A DNA stretch of 64,000 bases, taken from the NCBI RefSeq assembly GCF_007992715.1, contig NZ_BKAU01000004.1, positions 186,001 to 250,000 on the forward strand, in the 5' to 3' direction. Below are positions 60,521 through 64,000 of this stretch, piece by piece. Positions within the stretch are counted from its first letter, which is position 1, and every line of letters begins with the position of its first letter. The notes under the pieces were generated by a model, which was given only the letters and a program-made list of their open reading frames with translations, did not search any database and was not told the origin of the DNA. The DNA is from Chitinophaga cymbidii. Lineage in GTDB: Bacteria; Bacteroidota; Bacteroidia; Chitinophagales; Chitinophagaceae. Position numbers and translations under genes: made by a program.

Positions 60521-61633
60521 GTGTACAAAAGATTATTTACCACGTTACTCCTTCTGCCTTTCCACTTCCTGTTTGCCCAGAAAAATACGCTGACCGGCTT
60601 TCCCAAAGGGTATGCTCCCGAAGAAGTGGGGAAGCTCATCGCCTACCGTTTTATTGACAAGAAGCATGCGCTTCATGCCGGGAAATGGATCAGTTACCCG
60701 GAAACATTTTACTGGAGCGGCGGCCTTAAATTTGCCACATTAACAGGCGATACCGCCCTCATGACCCTCTTGCAAAACAAGTTTGAACTGCTGATAACTT
60801 CGGAGAAGCAATTGCTGCCGATTAAGAATCATGTGGATTTGAACATGTTCGGCAGCTTGCCGCTGGAGCTTTATCAAATAACCGGGGATAAAAAATATTT
60901 TGAATTAGGCATGCCATATGCGAACACCCAGTGGGAAGTGCCTGGTAATGCGAAGCCTAAAGAAAAAGAATGGGCGGAGAAAGGATATAGCTGGCAAACG
61001 CGCCTGTGGATCGATGATATGTATATGATCACCATTGTGCAGACACAAGCCTATAAAGTGACCAGGGACCTCAAATACCTCGATCGCGCCGCCAGGGAAA
61101 TGGTGTTGTACCTGGATGAATTGCAACGCCCGAACGGCCTTTTTTACCATGCACCGGATGTTCCTTATTACTGGGGGCGGGGCAATGGATGGATGGCCGC
61201 GGGTGTAACGGAGCTGCTACGTTACCTGCCAAAGGACCATAAGGACCGTCCGCGTATCATGAAAGGCTACCGGAAGATGATGAAAAGCCTGAAAAAATAT
61301 CAGCGGCCGAACGGCATGTGGAACCAGTTGATCGATGAACCGGATTACTGGGCGGAAACCTCCGGCTCGGCCATGTTCGCCTATGCCTTCATCACAGGCG
61401 TTAAACATGGATGGCTGAATGCCAGGCAATATGCGCCGGCGGCCCGGAAGGCATGGATGGCGATGGTGCCGTATGTGAATGAGCAGGGCGCTGTGGCCGA
61501 GGTTTGTGTTGGAACGAATAAAAAGAATGACAAACAATACTATTACGACCGCCCGCGCAGAACAGGCGACTATCACGGCCAGGCGCCCTATCTCTGGTGT
61601 GTGAACGCCCTCCTGGAAAAGGTGACCGACTAA
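60521..61633 (+). CDS. Glycoside hydrolase family 105 (unsaturated rhamnogalacturonyl/glucuronyl hydrolase)
   Basis: Exported enzyme of about 370 residues. The GTG at 60521 gives a good signal peptide (YKRLFTTLLLLPFHFLFAQ); a TTG ten codons earlier only adds polar residues. The (alpha/alpha)6 barrel is typical of GH88/GH105: WSGGLKFATLTGD, RLWIDDMYMITIVQ (catalytic aspartate region), YYWGRGNGWMAAG and WAETSGSAMFAYAF with the conserved acidic residue. GH105 removes the unsaturated uronic acid left by polysaccharide lyases, so a pectin or similar lyase is expected nearby. It converges with the response regulator gene, overlapping by 4 nt at the stops. Confidence 0.9.
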   Translation: MYKRLFTTLLLLPFHFLFAQKNTLTGFPKGYAPEEVGKLIAYRFIDKKHALHAGKWISYPETFYWSGGLKFATLTGDTALMTLLQNKFELLITSEKQLLPIKNHVDLNMFGSLPLELYQITGDKKYFELGMPYANTQWEVPGNAKPKEKEWAEKGYSWQTRLWIDDMYMITIVQTQAYKVTRDLKYLDRAAREMVLYLDELQRPNGLFYHAPDVPYYWGRGNGWMAAGVTELLRYLPKDHKDRPRIMKGYRKMMKSLKKYQRPNGMWNQLIDEPDYWAETSGSAMFAYAFITGVKHGWLNARQYAPAARKAWMAMVPYVNEQGAVAEVCVGTNKKNDKQYYYDRPRRTGDYHGQAPYLWCVNALLEKVTD

Positions 61634-62403
61634 TTCGCCTGATCCTTGTCCAGGGAATTGATGTATTCCCCGGGAGAAACATTGAAGTACCGCTGGAAAT
61701 TTTTGTTGAAGAGGCTCTGGCTGCTGTAACCCACCATCCTGGTGATCTCGGACATCGTAAATTCATTCTGCGCGATCAAGCGCGTAGCCTTTTTAAGGCG
61801 GGTGATATTGATCAGCTCTTTGGGCGATAAGGTGGAAAGGGATTTTATCTTGCGATAGAGTGTCGGACGGCTCATGTTCATATGTTCGGCCAGCTGATCG
61901 ATATGCAGGTTCGGGTCGCTGATGTTTTTACGGATGTACTCGTCGAGCTTGTTCAGGAAGGCTTCGTCGGTTTTGGAATGCGCCATCACACGTACGTCTT
62001 CAAAAGGCGAGCTGGCAAAATGGGTCTTTATCTTCGCGCGGTTTTCCAGCAGGTTGGCTATTTGCAGCTGCAGCAGTTCCGCGGAGAATGGTTTCTGAAT
62101 ATAGAGGTCGGCTCCCACTTCCAGACCTTCGATATGCGACTGGTAAGTATTTTTGACCGTCAACAGTACTACCGGGATGTGGCAATATTCAACGTTCGAT
62201 TTGATCAGCTGGCAAAGCTCGAAACCATCTATCCCCGGCATCATGATGTCCGATATGATGAGGTCTACGATCTCTGCGTCCAGTATCTTTTGTGCGATCT
62301 CTCCGTTGCCGGCCAGATGCAGTGTATAGGTGTCGCCCAGCACCTGCGACAGGAACTCCAGGATATCTTCGTTATCGTCTACGATCAGAATTCTGTAGGT
62401 CAT
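61630..62403 (-). CDS. Response regulator with AraC-type DNA-binding domain
   Basis: A 257-residue regulator from the ATG at 62403. The receiver domain (about 1-120) has DD at 9-10, the phosphoacceptor D52 in IISDIMMPGIDG and the switch lysine in VLLTVKN. The C-terminal AraC domain (about 155-255) carries two helix-turn-helices (NLHIDQLAEHMNMSRPTLYR, and FTMSEITRMVGYSSQSLFNK). The ATG overlaps the stop of the sensor kinase gene (ATGA), so the two are translationally coupled. Together they equal the domains of a hybrid two-component system cut into two chains. Likely activates nearby polysaccharide-utilisation genes such as the GH105 gene. Confidence 0.93.
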   Translation of the reverse strand: MTYRILIVDDNEDILEFLSQVLGDTYTLHLAGNGEIAQKILDAEIVDLIISDIMMPGIDGFELCQLIKSNVEYCHIPVVLLTVKNTYQSHIEGLEVGADLYIQKPFSAELLQLQIANLLENRAKIKTHFASSPFEDVRVMAHSKTDEAFLNKLDEYIRKNISDPNLHIDQLAEHMNMSRPTLYRKIKSLSTLSPKELINITRLKKATRLIAQNEFTMSEITRMVGYSSQSLFNKNFQRYFNVSPGEYINSLDKDQAN

Positions 62404-64000
62404 GCTTTTTTTATCTTTTTCCAACTGCCTAATTTAAATTCAATTTTTTGATGGACCGGCAAAATTAACTCAAAAACGATCATATCTGTATTGCCGGATA
62501 CGAGCTTTAGCGAGCCGTTATGTAATTCCGCCAGGGATTTGGCCAGTGAAAGCCCGATCCCGGTGCCGGGTTTGTCTTTGCCGCGCCATCTGAAAAACGG
62601 CTCAAATATCCGCTCTCTGAATTCAGGAGGGATGCCTTTCCCGTCATTACTGAACCGGATGGTAAATTGTCCGTCCACCGCACTTTCCGCCACTAAAGCT
62701 ACGCTGACTGTGGTAGCGGCGTATTTGATGGCGTTCGAGATCAGGTTGCTGCAGATCTTTATCAGCGCTTCCCTGTCTATAAACGCTATAAAGGAATTTT
62801 CAGGCAGCCCGGCATGCAGGGATATATTGCTTTTTTCGGCTTCCGCCCTGAATGCTGCAATTTGTTCTTTCAGCAGCCTGCTGATATCGGTATTGACGAA
62901 GTTTAACCCGAACTGGTGTATTTCGGTCTTACGAAAGTCAAGCAGCTGGCTGGTTAGCTCGGCCAGGCGTTTGGCGTTCCTTTTCACCATCAGGAGGCTT
63001 TTTTTCATTTCTTCTTCCTCCGCCTTTTTAGCCATCAGCTCCACCGGCCCCAGGATCAATGTGATCGGGGTCTGTATCTCATGCGCGATATTGGTGAAAA
63101 ACTCGATTTTCGCCTGGTAAATCTCTTTTTCCTTTTCGTGCTCAAACAGCTTCTGCTTGTTGAGGTTCTTATGCTCCAGGTAACGGTGATAGTAGCGTAT
63201 GGCCCAGAACAGGATGGTCATCAATACGAGCAGGTACACAAAATAAGCGGTATAGGTTTTCCAGAAGGGGGGAAGTATCCTGATAAAAAGGCGCCGCTCT
63301 TCCCCCGTCCAGCTACCCGTATTGCTGCGGGCCCGCACGGTGAACGTATAATCGCCGGCAGACAGGTCGGTAAAATAGGCTTTACGGTTTTTGCTTAAAT
63401 AGGTGCGGGTTTTATCGAGTCCCTGCATCAGGTACTCGTATTGGGTCACTTCCGGGGATGAATAATTCAAGGCGGCAAATTCAATGCTGAAATTGTTTTG
63501 ATCGTACACCAACACAACGGTGTCTGTATAAAGAATGGAGGTGTCGAGCGGACTGTTTTTCACGTGGGGGATCACTTCCTTGTTGTTGATCTGGAAGCCG
63601 GTGATATAAGTGGGAGGCCCTGACGCTGTTTGTTCAAAATCCTTCGGGTCAAAAGCGATCATTCCCTTTACAGATCCAAAATACATTTTACCATGGCTGT
63701 CTTTGTAAGCCGAGCTGAAGTTGAACTGATCGGTGATCAGCCCGTTGGATTTCGTGTAAGTGCTGAACTGTTCTGTACGGATATCAAAGCATATCAATCC
63801 TTTGAGCGAGCTGATCCACAAATGCCCCGAATCGTCTGCCAGCATACGGAACAGGATATTGGTGGGCAAACCGTTTTCGGTACTGAACTTTTTTAAGGTC
63901 TTCCTGTCCGGACTTAACCTGATCAGACCGCCGCCTTCCGTAGTAAACCACATGGCGCGGCTGCTGTCTTCCAGTATGCCATATACCGGGAATTCGTTGA
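62400..64000 (-). CDS. Sensor histidine kinase with propeller and Y_Y_Y sensor domains (partial, runs off the window)
   Basis: The visible 533 codons end at the stop at 62400; the frame stays open to the window edge (ILEDSSRAMWFTTEGGG), so the N-terminus lies outside. In order: two-component regulator propeller repeats (LWISSLKGLICFDIRTEQF), Y_Y_Y domain (NNFSIEFAALNYSSPE), one transmembrane helix near the middle (TAYFVYLLVLMTILFWAIRY), a HisKA domain with the phosphorylated histidine in NIAHEIQTPITLI, and an HATPase with N, G1 and G2 boxes (NAIKYAATT, GTGIGLSLAKSLAELHNG). No receiver or AraC part is fused; these are in the following gene. It is a periplasmic sugar sensor by analogy. Confidence 0.93.
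   Translation of the reverse strand, partial: NEFPVYGILEDSSRAMWFTTEGGGLIRLSPDRKTLKKFSTENGLPTNILFRMLADDSGHLWISSLKGLICFDIRTEQFSTYTKSNGLITDQFNFSSAYKDSHGKMYFGSVKGMIAFDPKDFEQTASGPPTYITGFQINNKEVIPHVKNSPLDTSILYTDTVVLVYDQNNFSIEFAALNYSSPEVTQYEYLMQGLDKTRTYLSKNRKAYFTDLSAGDYTFTVRARSNTGSWTGEERRLFIRILPPFWKTYTAYFVYLLVLMTILFWAIRYYHRYLEHKNLNKQKLFEHEKEKEIYQAKIEFFTNIAHEIQTPITLILGPVELMAKKAEEEEMKKSLLMVKRNAKRLAELTSQLLDFRKTEIHQFGLNFVNTDISRLLKEQIAAFRAEAEKSNISLHAGLPENSFIAFIDREALIKICSNLISNAIKYAATTVSVALVAESAVDGQFTIRFSNDGKGIPPEFRERIFEPFFRWRGKDKPGTGIGLSLAKSLAELHNGSLKLVSGNTDMIVFELILPVHQKIEFKLGSWKKIKKA

Overview
The window looks like chromosomal DNA of a Bacteroidota bacterium, most likely a Chitinophaga-like member of the Chitinophagaceae. 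The reasons are three SusC/SusD pairs, FecI/FecR-type sigma/anti-sigma pairs beside two of them, a type IX secretion C-terminal domain, a two-component sensor with a propeller sensor region, GldA/GldF/GldG-like ABC genes, scarce Shine-Dalgarno sequences, and TAnnTTTG-type -7 boxes where promoters can be guessed. Base composition is moderately GC-rich (judged by eye). No rRNA, tRNA or CRISPR array was seen.

Layout. 1-9270: an ECF sigma factor, FecR anti-sigma, STN-domain SusC, SusD, a DUF4843 lipoprotein and a PKD-like lipoprotein, closed by a clear terminator. 9376-14441: a short UvrA-like ABC ATPase, an NTF2-like exported protein, a small unknown protein overlapping a GrpB-family protein, and a luciferase-like oxidoreductase. 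14567-15106: a broken PD40 propeller fragment and a thioredoxin. 14810-19925 (minus): thioredoxin and a second SusC/SusD pair without STN domain or sigma/FecR partners, followed by a gene-free stretch of almost 1 kb. 20888-29732: VOC protein, DUF488, a DUF2231-Rieske fusion, a GlxA-type regulator, a secreted GH76-crystallin-PA14-T9SS enzyme, a small basic protein, an SRPBCC protein with an operator-like palindrome, an outer-membrane barrel, kynureninase and an SGNH hydrolase. 29778-36021: a MacB/FtsX-type permease, proB-proA, and a CLC-family transporter preceded by what reads as a fluoride riboswitch. 36054-47439: GH127, FabF, a serine hydrolase/ECF sigma/membrane protein cluster, RluF, a HAD phosphatase, then GH78 and GH2. 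47440-48113: intergenic debris with helically phased repeats, a transposase fragment, a DNA-binding-protein fragment and an inverted repeat. 48188-60348: sigma, FecR, STN-SusC, SusD, then a redoxin-DUF3738 protein, an ABC ATPase, a fused GldF-GldG-like permease and a DsbD-alpha-like protein. 60521-64000: a GH105 hydrolase facing a response regulator and the sensor kinase it overlaps; the kinase runs off the window.

How they work together. The enzymes GH76, GH127, GH78, GH2 and GH105 point to breakdown of plant or microbial glycans (alpha-mannan, arabinan side chains, rhamnose-containing pectin). The two STN-bearing SusC proteins are probably wired to their neighbouring FecR and sigma factor by trans-envelope signalling, whereas the STN-less pair is not. 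The best-supported regulatory observation is the fluoride riboswitch ahead of a CLC transporter with the GREGT motif, with a 9-nt perfect pairing that would mask the start codon. The least explained module is the redoxin/ABC/DsbD-alpha group at 55194-60348 behind the third SusCD pair.
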